Below are positions 1 to 11,145 of a DNA stretch of 12,234 bases, piece after piece. Below the pieces are notes generated by a model that was not told the DNA's origin, did no database searches, and saw only the letters and a list, made by a program, of their open reading frames with translations. Source of the DNA: Amoebophrya sp. AT5.2 (taxonomy: Eukaryota > Sar > Dinophyceae > Syndiniales > Amoebophryaceae); contig RXOD01005864.1 of the NCBI GenBank assembly GCA_005223375.1, positions 1-12,234 of the forward strand, given 5' to 3'. Both the position numbers and the translations under genes were made by a program. The stretch's first letter is position 1. The number at the start of each line of letters is the position of its first letter.

Positions 1-3481
<3,481 letters not shown>

Positions 3482-4428
3482 GCGACGTCGGGGGGTGGGG
3501 GTCGATTGGTGAAATTGAAAAAGCATCTTTAAAAACATCAATTTCGAGTCGTTTTCACCGAGATCATTTGTACCTATCGGCATGTAAACATGGAGACCGC
3601 GACGCGAGAAGCAAAACGCTTGAAAAGTTTAACGATTTTCTATTGTTGAGCACAGTCGAACATTCTCGCGCTGGATATGGAAAGTTCACATCCGGGGCGA
3701 GGGTGTCAGCGACGCGGAAACGGACTTGGAAAACTTACAATCCACTACAGGAGCAGTTTCAGAAGATGAAAGGAAGTAAGTAGACGTGTTGGCGACAACT
3801 TCACTTGCTTCCGAGAAGATGAAAGAACGAAAAAAGTCGCTATCCGGATCTGGCGCCGCGTTGCGCTTGTGGCTGCGCAGTGCGAGACCGTCGCAATCTG
3901 TGTGTTTGTACGACGTAGTATCACGTTTCTTCGGTTGTGTTTTGCTTCTACATCGCTTATGCTTCCTGTTACGAATCCATTCAAAAATCGGTCTTTTGTT
4001 TCTGGCTCTTGCTGTCGGTCTTGTCTATGATTCGCGCAGACTGTGCGCCTGCTCGTCGGTTGACTCAGACTCGAAGTGTCACGTTGGAGCTGCTTACAGG
4101 GTTGCAAAAACGAAGCCAAAAGCAAAAATCTTTTTATCTGCCTCCGCCAGGCGGTGTGAACAGGAGGAAGCCGCTGCTCTCGTGCTGGAAAGGCACCCCC
4201 TCCTACTACGTAGTGCTGCGAAAGCCACTGTTTACGTTTTCGTTTATTTACTGACGTGTGCGGCGGGCTAGTTAAGTTGTGTAGGACACACACGGCTGCT
4301 CTTCCCCGCATCGGTCTGCTTCCCCACTTCAAACGCGAACGCCAGAAGGAACTGAAATTGTCACTCTTGTTTCCGCAACATACCGTAGCTTACTGTTTGC
4401 GTTTGCGAAAGCAAACCCTCAAGCAACA
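3482..4428. other. Spacer: Prp8 3' flank and leader of the next gene
   Basis: About 950 bp that is AT-richer than the flanking exons. It holds two chance-length open frames without ATG starts (3786-4271 on + and 3745-4332 on -) whose translations look like no known protein. No ATG occurs between about 4260 and 4428, so the ATG at 4429 is the first start after a long clean leader. No AATAAA-type signal was found after the Prp8 stop. A small hairpin sits just before 4429 and is listed separately. Confidence 0.7.
4401..4416 (+). promoter_or_regulatory. Leader hairpin with GAAA tetraloop
   Basis: GTTTGC-GAAA-GCAAAC is a perfect 6-bp stem closed by a GNRA tetraloop, ending 12 nt before the ATG at 4429. 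The GTTTGC arm is also repeated directly upstream (4395-4400), giving an alternative pairing partner. A role in translation is inference only. Confidence 0.4.
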
Positions 4429-6717
4429 ATGTTGAACACCAGTTCTGATTCTCCCGCCTCCCGGATGTACGAGCTGCGTCCGCGCGTGGCCGACTTCATT
4501 CGGAGGCACGGCCTTCCCCGCGAGGCCCAGGACGAAATCGAACACATGATGCGTGAGTATGGCTACCGCATGTCTGCTGCGTCCGTCCAGCAAACCGGCG
4601 GGGTTTCATCGTCGGCGAGCTCGAAGGCCAACATGGCCGCGAGCAACATGGCGACCCACGGAGGTCCTGGCACCTCTGTGTCGAATTCTGGAGGAGCCAC
4701 CGCGCGGGCAGTGGCGGCGCAGGCTGTAGCGCGTCACCAGCAGCAACAGCAGAGCGCGGCTGTTGAACAGCAGCCTCAAGTTCCTGCGCCGGGTCCTGCT
4801 TACTACGCGATGACGTACGCGAACACGAACTACGACTACGATCCGCGCGCCAACCCGATGAACTATAACACCAACGAAAACCTGGGCGACAGCCGGTTCT
4901 ACGCCAATTTCAGTGCGCCGCGGGCGATGCACCAGTCGCCGCAGCCGCAACCCGCGACCGTCTCGCCAGGCTTCACGCTCGGCAGCAGTTCCGGCGGACG
5001 CAACTTCTCCCAGGGCCTAAGGGGCCAGGGGCTCGGCGGAAGCGGCGGCGGCGGCGGAAACGCGGTGAAAGGAGGTGTTGCTGGTAGCGGCAGTGCATCC
5101 ATTGTAGTCCCGCAAGGGCAGACTCCGAATCGTAGCGGCGCGCCGGGCGGAGGTGCGGTCGTTTCTACTGCTACCGGCGCAGGAGCGTACCCCAACAATA
5201 GCAATGCTTTTGACGGCAGTTTAAGTCCCACAACTCCGGCGAGGAACTTGTCCGGTGGTGTGAATGGTGGCGGCGGGGCTGGCGTGCAGCCTGGCGGTGC
5301 GGCCTACGGCACCAAGATGACCAACTACAATGTCATGACGCATGCCACCAACAACTACGGCGCAGCCACCGGACTACACGGAGGCGGGGTTTCTCCGTAC
5401 GGGGGCTACGAAGTGAATGCGAACAACCTGTACTTCCACGACAACATCAAGGCTCACCACCAAAACCAAATGCAAATGAACATGAGCCCGAACAACTTCC
5501 GCAACTACAGCAACCAACCCATACAGCAGCTGCAGCAGCAGCAGCAGAAGAAGAAAGACACTCCGTGTCGACAGCGGCGGCGCGAGCGACGCGCATTGGA
5601 ACGCACGGCGATTGAAGGCGGGGGTGAAAAAATGCAGGCGATCGCCGAAGATGGGCAACTACTCGTCGCTGAGCTATCTCCGCCGGGGCTACGGGTTCCT
5701 GCCGGAGAGGGTGAGCGCGCGTCACCACCCACTGGAGCGCAGCAGACCCACCACCAGCTGGTCATCGACACAGGAGGTGGCGCGGGGTCGGAAGAGGTGG
5801 AACATCAAGGCGGAACAAAGCTGCAGCAAAAGCAGGGCGATAGTGATAATGTTGATCTCCAGGAAGATGGGGCCGGCGAGGACGTGCTGACCGCGAGCTG
5901 GCCGCTGATCTCGAACATGGCTGTTTCCGGCCCGGCCGTACTGAAAACCATCCTTCCCCCGCCCAGCCCCAACAGCCAGGGCCAGAACGTCAACTTCCGG
6001 GACCACACTGGGGCGCCGGGTCAGGACCACGGGGGGGCGGGAGAGCAGGATCCGCCCACCGACGTCGAGGGAGCTGCGGACGACGGCGGGAGTGCCACCC
6101 CGCTCACGGATCGTTCCCTCGTCGAGGACTACAACGCGCACCGGGGGTCGAAGAGCCGTGCCAGGCTGACGCAGCTGCGGCACCTTCAATCCGCGCCGAC
6201 GCGCACGTGGGAACTGGCGCAGATGGGAAACGGGGGCGAGGGGCTGCACGCGGAGCTGTGTCCACAGGGCACGCCCACGAACAGCCTGGGAGGTGCCAGT
6301 GCCGGTTCTATTACGGTTGTGGGGGGCGAAAATACTGAAAATAAAGACAAGGCCGCGGGTCAAGGCGCGAACAACGGAAGGAGGAGGAAGCGGCAAAGCA
6401 AAGGAAACAAGGGCGAGCTCGTGAGCCCGAAAGCCACGGACTCCGCTGCCAGTGGTATGGTCCACAGCATCGTGTTTCCACCGACGCCAAAAATGACCAT
6501 GAGCTACCCCGCGAGCCGGATTAACGGGACAAACATAAGCGGCGGCACGTCAAGTTCTGTGGTGACCAGCAATGCGGGGGAGGGAAATGCAAATGCTCCG
6601 GGGACGAACACGACAACGACGCCGAGTAACAAAAATATCAAAAGCTCGTCGGCTGGAAACACGGGAACAAGTAAGAGGAAGCAGAAGGAAGACTTGGCAA
6701 TCAGTGCTCCACCTTAG
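4429..6717 (+). CDS. Low-complexity Gly/Asn/Gln/Ser-rich protein, unknown function
   Basis: I do not recognise this protein. The frame is open for 762 codons from the first ATG (A at -3) to TAG at 6715-6717. Residues about 14-46 are charged and helix-prone (ELRPRVADFIRRHG onward). Then come Gln-rich (about 103-120), Tyr/Asn-rich (about 125-165 and 292-340) and Gly-runs, and a CAG-coded Gln tract at 366-373 followed by three Lys. The rest is rich in Gly, Ala, Thr and Asn, with a basic NLS-like patch near 651-661 (RRRKRQSKGNK) and SKRKQK close to the C-terminus. Such Tyr/Asn/Gly/Gln composition is typical of disordered RNP-granule or RNA-binding partners, but no RNA-binding fold is seen. Between about 5560 and 5836 the +2 frame has higher third-position GC than the reading frame, so an intron or sequence error in the middle is possible; the ends of the model are firmer than its centre. 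Confidence 0.75.
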   Translation: MLNTSSDSPASRMYELRPRVADFIRRHGLPREAQDEIEHMMREYGYRMSAASVQQTGGVSSSASSKANMAASNMATHGGPGTSVSNSGGATARAVAAQAVARHQQQQQSAAVEQQPQVPAPGPAYYAMTYANTNYDYDPRANPMNYNTNENLGDSRFYANFSAPRAMHQSPQPQPATVSPGFTLGSSSGGRNFSQGLRGQGLGGSGGGGGNAVKGGVAGSGSASIVVPQGQTPNRSGAPGGGAVVSTATGAGAYPNNSNAFDGSLSPTTPARNLSGGVNGGGGAGVQPGGAAYGTKMTNYNVMTHATNNYGAATGLHGGGVSPYGGYEVNANNLYFHDNIKAHHQNQMQMNMSPNNFRNYSNQPIQQLQQQQQKKKDTPCRQRRRERRALERTAIEGGGEKMQAIAEDGQLLVAELSPPGLRVPAGEGERASPPTGAQQTHHQLVIDTGGGAGSEEVEHQGGTKLQQKQGDSDNVDLQEDGAGEDVLTASWPLISNMAVSGPAVLKTILPPPSPNSQGQNVNFRDHTGAPGQDHGGAGEQDPPTDVEGAADDGGSATPLTDRSLVEDYNAHRGSKSRARLTQLRHLQSAPTRTWELAQMGNGGEGLHAELCPQGTPTNSLGGASAGSITVVGGENTENKDKAAGQGANNGRRRKRQSKGNKGELVSPKATDSAASGMVHSIVFPPTPKMTMSYPASRINGTNISGGTSSSVVTSNAGEGNANAPGTNTTTTPSNKNIKSSSAGNTGTSKRKQKEDLAISAPP
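5524..5547 (+). repeat. CAG (polyglutamine) tract
   Basis: Seven CAG codons broken by one CTG give QQLQQQQQ, followed by AAG AAG AAA (Lys). A pure CAG run of five is prone to replication slippage and assembly error, and the doubtful frame region of the gene starts just after it. Confidence 0.9.
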
Positions 6718-7785
6718 ATCTGCATCCGGTCTGGAATAAGTAGTTTATCATACGGAGATTTAGTCTGAGCCTCGGAACAATGGTCTCAGCTTTTCACCCG
6801 CCTCTCCAACTTTGAGGATGAGGTGGTTGTCGTCGGACGCGTACATATTCTTTTATTTTGGTTGACAATCTTGTTTTACTGATGCTGATGCATCAATACC
6901 ACCGCATGAAGTTGTACCTCCGCGCAAGTATAATACAAGCATAGGATTTTTCATCGCGAACGCAAACTCAGATAGGTATCCTCGCCGTCAAAAAATTGTT
7001 CATACATCATAACTCCCTTCCGGCGCCTGGTTGACCTCGTCGACCACGACTGGTGATGATGCAACCTGATGCGGAGGTGCGCTTGTTGTTCGCCACTGCT
7101 TTTTCCCCCTCGTCGTTTGGCTTCGTCGTGTTTGGCCGGCGCGTTACCTTCGTTTCACGAGCGTTTCCTGTTTCATGGAGTCCGTTTTGCAACGTCTGTC
7201 GTCGCGCAAGGATGAGGAGTCACTTCTGGTGGTCGAGGGTCCTGAATGAAGTCAAGCGATAAATCGCGCGCGCTCGACATAGTTACGTTTCCCCTTGCGG
7301 TACGAAGTGCGACTTCTTTGTCGGAGAACTTTTTTGCCAATCGATCAGCTGTTTTTGACCACCCTATGCCAGAACGAAGTAACTCAATGTGACACTGAGA
7401 GAGGGCGGTTATCAGTCATGATATCATCGGGGATCGACGAAAAATAATAGAACAAGATACTAGCCTTCTAGGCTACGCCTACGATAATGATTGAGATTGT
7501 GATTGATTGAATTGTCTTCCTCTTCGCTGATGTTGTGTCGGATGTGAGTGAGATGAAGTTCCCAATTCGTGTATTTCCCCGCATTTCAGATCGAGTTCGC
7601 GACAGCAACAATATCGGATCGGAAAAAATTGCTTAATCGCTCCTCTTCATGTCAGCCTTCTCGTCGATGTCGGAGAGGTTTCATTGCCTGCCCCCACTTA
7701 CTTATAGCGTGGCCGACGTCTCCTGTACCAGGTTACTACTAGCCCCCTAATTTAGCAGGAAACGCAAATAACGGTAACGGAAAGT

Positions 7786-7793
7786 TATAAATA
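7786..7793 (+). promoter_or_regulatory. TATA-like box
   Basis: TATAAATA lies 258 bp before the ATG at 8051. If used, transcription would start near 7815-7825 and give a leader of about 230 nt containing the upstream ORF at 7883. TATA boxes are not universal in protists (dinoflagellates are reported to use other elements), so this is a sequence match only. Confidence 0.3.
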
Positions 7794-7882
7794 AGTTAAA
7801 GTTTATCATTGCTGTCTTCTAGCAAATCCAAAGCCCGCCCCAGTTAAATAAGTACTCCATCAATTTCCGCAGCTATCACAAC

Positions 7883-7954
7883 ATGGCGTCGCAAGCTTGC
7901 TGCCTCCACCTATCCGAGATTACAGGCACTTACAACTCGGATACTTGGGCTTAG
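7883..7954 (+). promoter_or_regulatory. Upstream ORF (23 codons) in the leader of the 8051 gene
   Basis: ATG at 7883 has A at -3 and G at +4, a strong initiation context, and runs 23 codons to TAG at 7952-7954. It is the only ATG between it and the main start at 8051, and stops 96 nt before that start. This layout fits an upstream ORF that damps or controls main-ORF translation by reinitiation. It cannot be a first coding exon by the rules seen here, because no GTAC or GTAT donor precedes its stop. Confidence 0.45.
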
Positions 7955-8050
7955 TTGTGTCTCGGATCTCGTGGTACTTTCTTACCAAGTTCGTCTTAAG
8001 GATCTTCTTGCGATCAGAAGTAGGAGGTATCAATCTATCCATCGGATCAA

Positions 8051-9566
8051 ATGACGATGGCTGCCGCTGCGGCTGCCCCCCCACCCCAAGGAGTGCCACA
8101 GACCGCCGCGGCTGCTGTGGAGGACAAGAAGAGCCCCCGTGCGCTGGACCCCGTCGTTGACCCCGACCTCCTCGACGCGATCAAGCGCGCGGGCCGCTTC
8201 ATCTCCTCGGACATACACCAGCGGGTGGCGAGGCAGGCGCTCACCTACTTCAGCGTGCCCCAGGGCGACTGGGCGGAGTACCTGAAGAAGCCCAAAGCAA
8301 AGCTGGACTTCAACACGTACTTATGATTTACGTTAACCACGTTAACGATTGTTATTGTTTGCACCATTTTAGTGGAGACCCTGCTGGTCTTGAAGATCAT
8401 GAATCATGTTCCAGTAGCATCTTCCAGTGCAAATTCAAATCGGTATGACTTGAAGCTACCTACAGATGGCTGAACCAGTGGAAGTCGGACCCGAAGGACA
8501 CCAAGCCGTTGCACCAGTTTGTGGAGAGTCGCTGTTTCGGCCGAAAGGAGTTGATCGACTCGCAGAAGATGTCCATGAATAAAATTGTGAACTACATCTA
8601 CTGCAAGACGAAAAAGGAGTTCGAGCTTGCCTGCGGCGGCCGCTGGCAAAAGTTTTTGGAGGCGAAACCAGCAGCGGAGAAAGTGAAAGACTACATACAC
8701 AGCCAGATAGGGTATAACTAATCGTTTCTTTCCCATGATGCGTTCGCTTCTGGCACTTCTGGCTCGATTTGACGTAAGCAGTCCACCTTCCCATTGCTAA
8801 AATGAAAACGCTAACTTTTCGCATGACAGCGACTGCGTGAAGAAGCATAAGAAGAGCGCCGACGAAGTGAATCTCGTGCCCTGGGACGTTCGTGCGCGCG
8901 CGAAGGCGATAGACGACAGAGACGAAAAGAAGACGGGGCAAGCCAGAATAGGAGGCGCAAAGAGCGCAGCGACAGCGACAGCAGGAGGTACCGTTTCTGT
9001 CAAACATCTGTCTCTTCCTATCGAAGTCGCCAGTCTACATGCCTGATGCGCATCAAGTGCAAGCCCACCTACTTACTTCACTCTGCAACAACATCAATGA
9101 TCCTGAATCTGATCATTCAGCCGTCACACTGACCGCGGACGGGCTTGCGAAGCTGAGCCGGATAGCGATAGACAGCACGGCAAATGACCTGCAGAAGAAG
9201 AAGCCGGCACCCCCCGCGCCGCCGAAGCACCTGCAGGACAGAAAGCCGCGACTGGAGGCGGTGGAGCAAGAGAAAAAAAATTCGGCGGAGGGGTTCGCGA
9301 AAGTGGCTCAGATGAGTCCAAAACCAAAAGCAGCAGATAGAAGTAGTGGCGCCGCGGCGCCCACGGCGGCGATGGCGGAGCCGGCCAGCCCTGCCGGAAA
9401 AACAAAGCCTGTCAGTTCGGCGATAGAACTGCTGAGTGTCGGTGAAAAGAGTCCCGAGATGCTGTCGTCGACAAAAAAAAAGCGAGGGGTGGAGGACGAA
9501 GAAAACGAGGAAGCGAAGAAAAGAAGGATCGAACAGGAACTCGATGTGGACTACGACGACTTGTAG
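8051..9566 (+). CDS. Four-exon gene, 371-residue protein of unknown function, probably nuclear
   Basis: Not recognised. Exons 8051-8316, 8466-8711, 8830-8987 and 9121-9566 total 1116 nt, exactly 372 codons with the TAG stop, and every junction keeps the frame. ATG at 8051 follows an in-frame TAG (8021-8023); a second ATG two codons on has the better context. Residues 1-30 are Ala/Pro-rich. Residues about 37-205 look like a folded, mostly helical region with many aromatic and charged residues (DLLDAIKRAGRFISSD, FNTWLNQWKSDPKD, FVESRCFGRKELIDSQKMS, YIYCKTKKEFELACGGRWQKF, VNLVPWDVRARAK). From about 220 the protein turns Lys/Ala/Pro-rich and ends with KKKR and KKRR patches followed by an acidic tail (ELDVDYDDL). 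The basic clusters suggest nuclear localisation. Two runs of eight and nine A within exon 4 (9273-9280, 9473-9481) are places to check for indels, but the frame stays open through both. Confidence 0.85.
8317..8465 (+). other. Intron 1 of the 8051 gene (149 bp, phase 2)
   Basis: Donor CAC/GTACTT, acceptor ACAG/ATG. It joins ...LDFN-T to WLNQWKSDPKD through a split Thr codon. An 8-bp direct repeat (ACGTTAAC, twice) lies near its 5' end. Confidence 0.85.
8712..8829 (+). other. Intron 2 of the 8051 gene (118 bp, phase 2)
   Basis: Donor AGG/GTATAA, acceptor ACAG/CGA. It joins ...HSQI-G to DCVKKHKKS. GCTAAC about 20 nt before the acceptor is a near-ideal branch-point sequence. Confidence 0.85.
8988..9120 (+). 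other. Intron 3 of the 8051 gene (133 bp, phase 1)
   Basis: Donor GAG/GTACCG, acceptor TCAG/CCG. It joins ...ATAG-A to VTLTADGLAKLS. TCTGATC ahead of the acceptor may be the branch region. Confidence 0.82.
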
Positions 9567-9788
9567 AAAGGGCAAGAAAATGAAAGTTTTTTCTGCCGTA
9601 CTTACCTACACGTTGCACCCACGCCGGACCGGGCTGAAAACGCACTACTTTTTAACGCAACGCGTGCGCGGCTCCATAAGAAATCGCATGAGCATCTGAA
9701 AAATCTGTCCCGAAACATCCAACGATAGATGGTGACCTCCATCGCTGCAGCTTTGCTTGCCCTGGGGGCGAGTGTCGCGCCGAATCTA

Positions 9789-9809
9789 TCACAGAACGCC
9801 CTTCTGTGA
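9789..9809. other. Short perfect hairpin in the 3' flank
   Basis: TCACAGAA-CGCCC-TTCTGTGA: an 8-bp perfect stem with a 5-nt loop, 223 nt after the stop of the 8051 gene and just before an AATAAA-like motif. It could be a 3' UTR or 3'-end element; the sequence does not match the histone 3' stem-loop. Confidence 0.4.
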
Positions 9810-9875
9810 GCGGTGCGGGGAAATAAACGCTACGCCATGATGAAGAATTACGCCCTCACTCAAACTCATTGATTT

Positions 9876-9902
9876 AAAATCGAGAATAAAGTCGATTTTT
9901 TT
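9876..9902 (+). terminator. Hairpin followed by seven T (possible Pol III stop)
   Basis: AAAATCGA-GAATAAAG-TCGATTTT is an 8-bp stem, and the right arm runs into T7 at 9896-9902. A T run of this length would stop RNA polymerase III, but I found no A/B box or known small RNA upstream, so this is weakly supported. Confidence 0.25.
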
Positions 9903-10407
9903 GCTCTTGAGGACGATTGATATCGGACTTTGTTTTCCCAGCAGCAACGTGATGATGTCCCGAAGCTGCTAATGCTCCAACGACAATATCAGTCGAGGTG
10001 ACCACCACAGAGTATCCACCTTTGGGGCGACAGACAACAAAACTGTACGATACTTCCTTTTTTGGAGGACGTTTTTTCCTGAGCAGAAGAGCAGGCCCGC
10101 GGGGCAAAACCGGGGATAGCACTGATAGAGTGATCGAGTTCGAGTCCGAAACAAAAGATAGCGCTTTAGCGCGATGACTACTGAGATCGTGAGAGAGCGC
10201 ACAGGGCTCGGACACGTGCGGCCCGTCATTTGCTGCCGCAGCAAGGGGCCAGCAGGTGCGCGGAAGCCTTGGCTTGCACTTCCAGGGCGCCCGCGCGCAC
10301 ACAATGCCGCGCGACAAAGCATGACACGACCTTAGGCGCGACGGCCCCCCTCCGACGCAGCCTTGTCCTGCACCTTGAGCTTGACGCAAATGGGCGCACC
10401 GACTTGG

Positions 10408-10485
10408 GCCCGAGAGAGAGATGGCGCTTGATCTGAGTCGTGGTCTACGATCCAGACCAAGTCAAGCGCCATCTCTCTGTCGCGC
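10408..10485. repeat. Long inverted repeat / stem-loop (24-position stem, nested inner stem)
   Basis: The arms AGAGAGATGGCGCTTGA (10415-10431) and TCAAGCGCCATCTCTCT (10462-10478) are perfect 17-bp reverse complements. With two mismatches the stem extends outward to 10408 and 10485, giving 22 pairs in 24 positions. The 30-nt loop holds a second 6-bp stem, TGGTCT (10441-10446) with AGACCA (10454-10459). GACTTGG at 10401-10407 can instead pair with CCAAGTC at 10457-10463, a competing fold. It lies in spacer 660 bp before the Utp20-like gene. Confidence 0.75.
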
Positions 10486-11145
10486 AGTTGGATACTCTCT
10501 TGTTGCCAGAAGCCCTTCTCGAATTTCGTGGACGTAATTGGCAAAGACGGCTTCGAGTTCGATCAAAATCAATTTTTTGTGCCAGTAAATTTGCCTGTGA
10601 ATGCATCCCATCCGTGAATAGATACGTGCATCCGTGCTAAAGAAAGTGATCCTGAAAAACGATCCAAGATCCCTTGTTCGATCACTGTTGGTGCGCCGAT
10701 GGATTGTGGTACACGTTGACAAGAACAGCATGCTGGTTACTAATCGATCGCTATCTACTTCTGCAACACGAAGTAAGCGGAACGCTTTGGATCGAAACAA
10801 GTGAAACTTCTTTCTTCTTCGATTTACTGCTCCTTACAAGCATGATTGACAGATTGATCAGACAGGTGCATCGTATGAAGGCGTAGAAGCGGGTAAGACT
10901 GATATTCCACTCTGCTATTTACAAGAATCTTGCACGACTTGATCCCCGTTTACAAAGTGTGCATACGTGACGCCCGAGCAAGATACTAAGAAAGTAGTCC
11001 CACCTACATCGCGTACAATGTCATCCTTCAAGAACAATGTGCACGTGCATCCTTCAACACCCCTAGGCGCGGCGCCGGCAGTTGTCGCGCGCACTACTTA
11101 ATCCTGATAGATAGCTAGGTCCCCGTCCCCGAAACTGAGGACAAG

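Larger units (their letters stand above)
6718..8050. other. Spacer of 1.33 kb with the likely promoter and leader of the next gene
   Basis: AT-richer than the flanking exons. It contains a 69-codon open frame (7056-7262, ATG start) with no recognisable features, and small inverted repeats at 7028-7046, 7418-7427 and 7461-7475. A TATA-like box and an upstream ORF near the right end are listed separately. I see no RNA gene and no further coding signal. Confidence 0.65.
9567..11145. other. Spacer of 1.58 kb with several inverted repeats
   Basis: Between the TAG of the 8051 gene and the ATG of the Utp20-like gene. No coding frame here looks like a protein. The left part carries two short hairpins (9789-9809 and 9876-9902) and an AATAAA-like motif near 9822. 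The centre carries the long hairpin at 10408-10485. The right part to 11145 shows only short scattered repeats and is presumably promoter and leader for the Utp20-like gene. Confidence 0.65.

Noticed and set aside
3745..4332. Overlapping open frames on both strands in the spacer after Prp8
   Set aside because: Neither starts at ATG, the region is AT-richer than real exons here, and the translations show no domain or coding bias.
6671..6676. GTAAGA strong donor near the end of the low-complexity gene
   Set aside because: It is a textbook donor elsewhere but does not fit the GTAC/GTAT pattern of this window, and no continuing exon is visible downstream before the in-frame stop at 6715.
7056..7262. 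69-codon ATG open frame in the spacer
   Set aside because: Short, no recognisable features, mixed third-position bases unlike the neighbouring exons.
9599..9624. U1-like ACTTACCT followed by TTGCAC
   Set aside because: The 5' end motif and a loop-like motif occur, but the spacing is far too short and no U1 stems follow.
10130..10155. tRNA-like B-box sequence (AGTTCGAGTCC)
   Set aside because: The flanking bases do not form a T stem and no acceptor or anticodon arm can be built around it.
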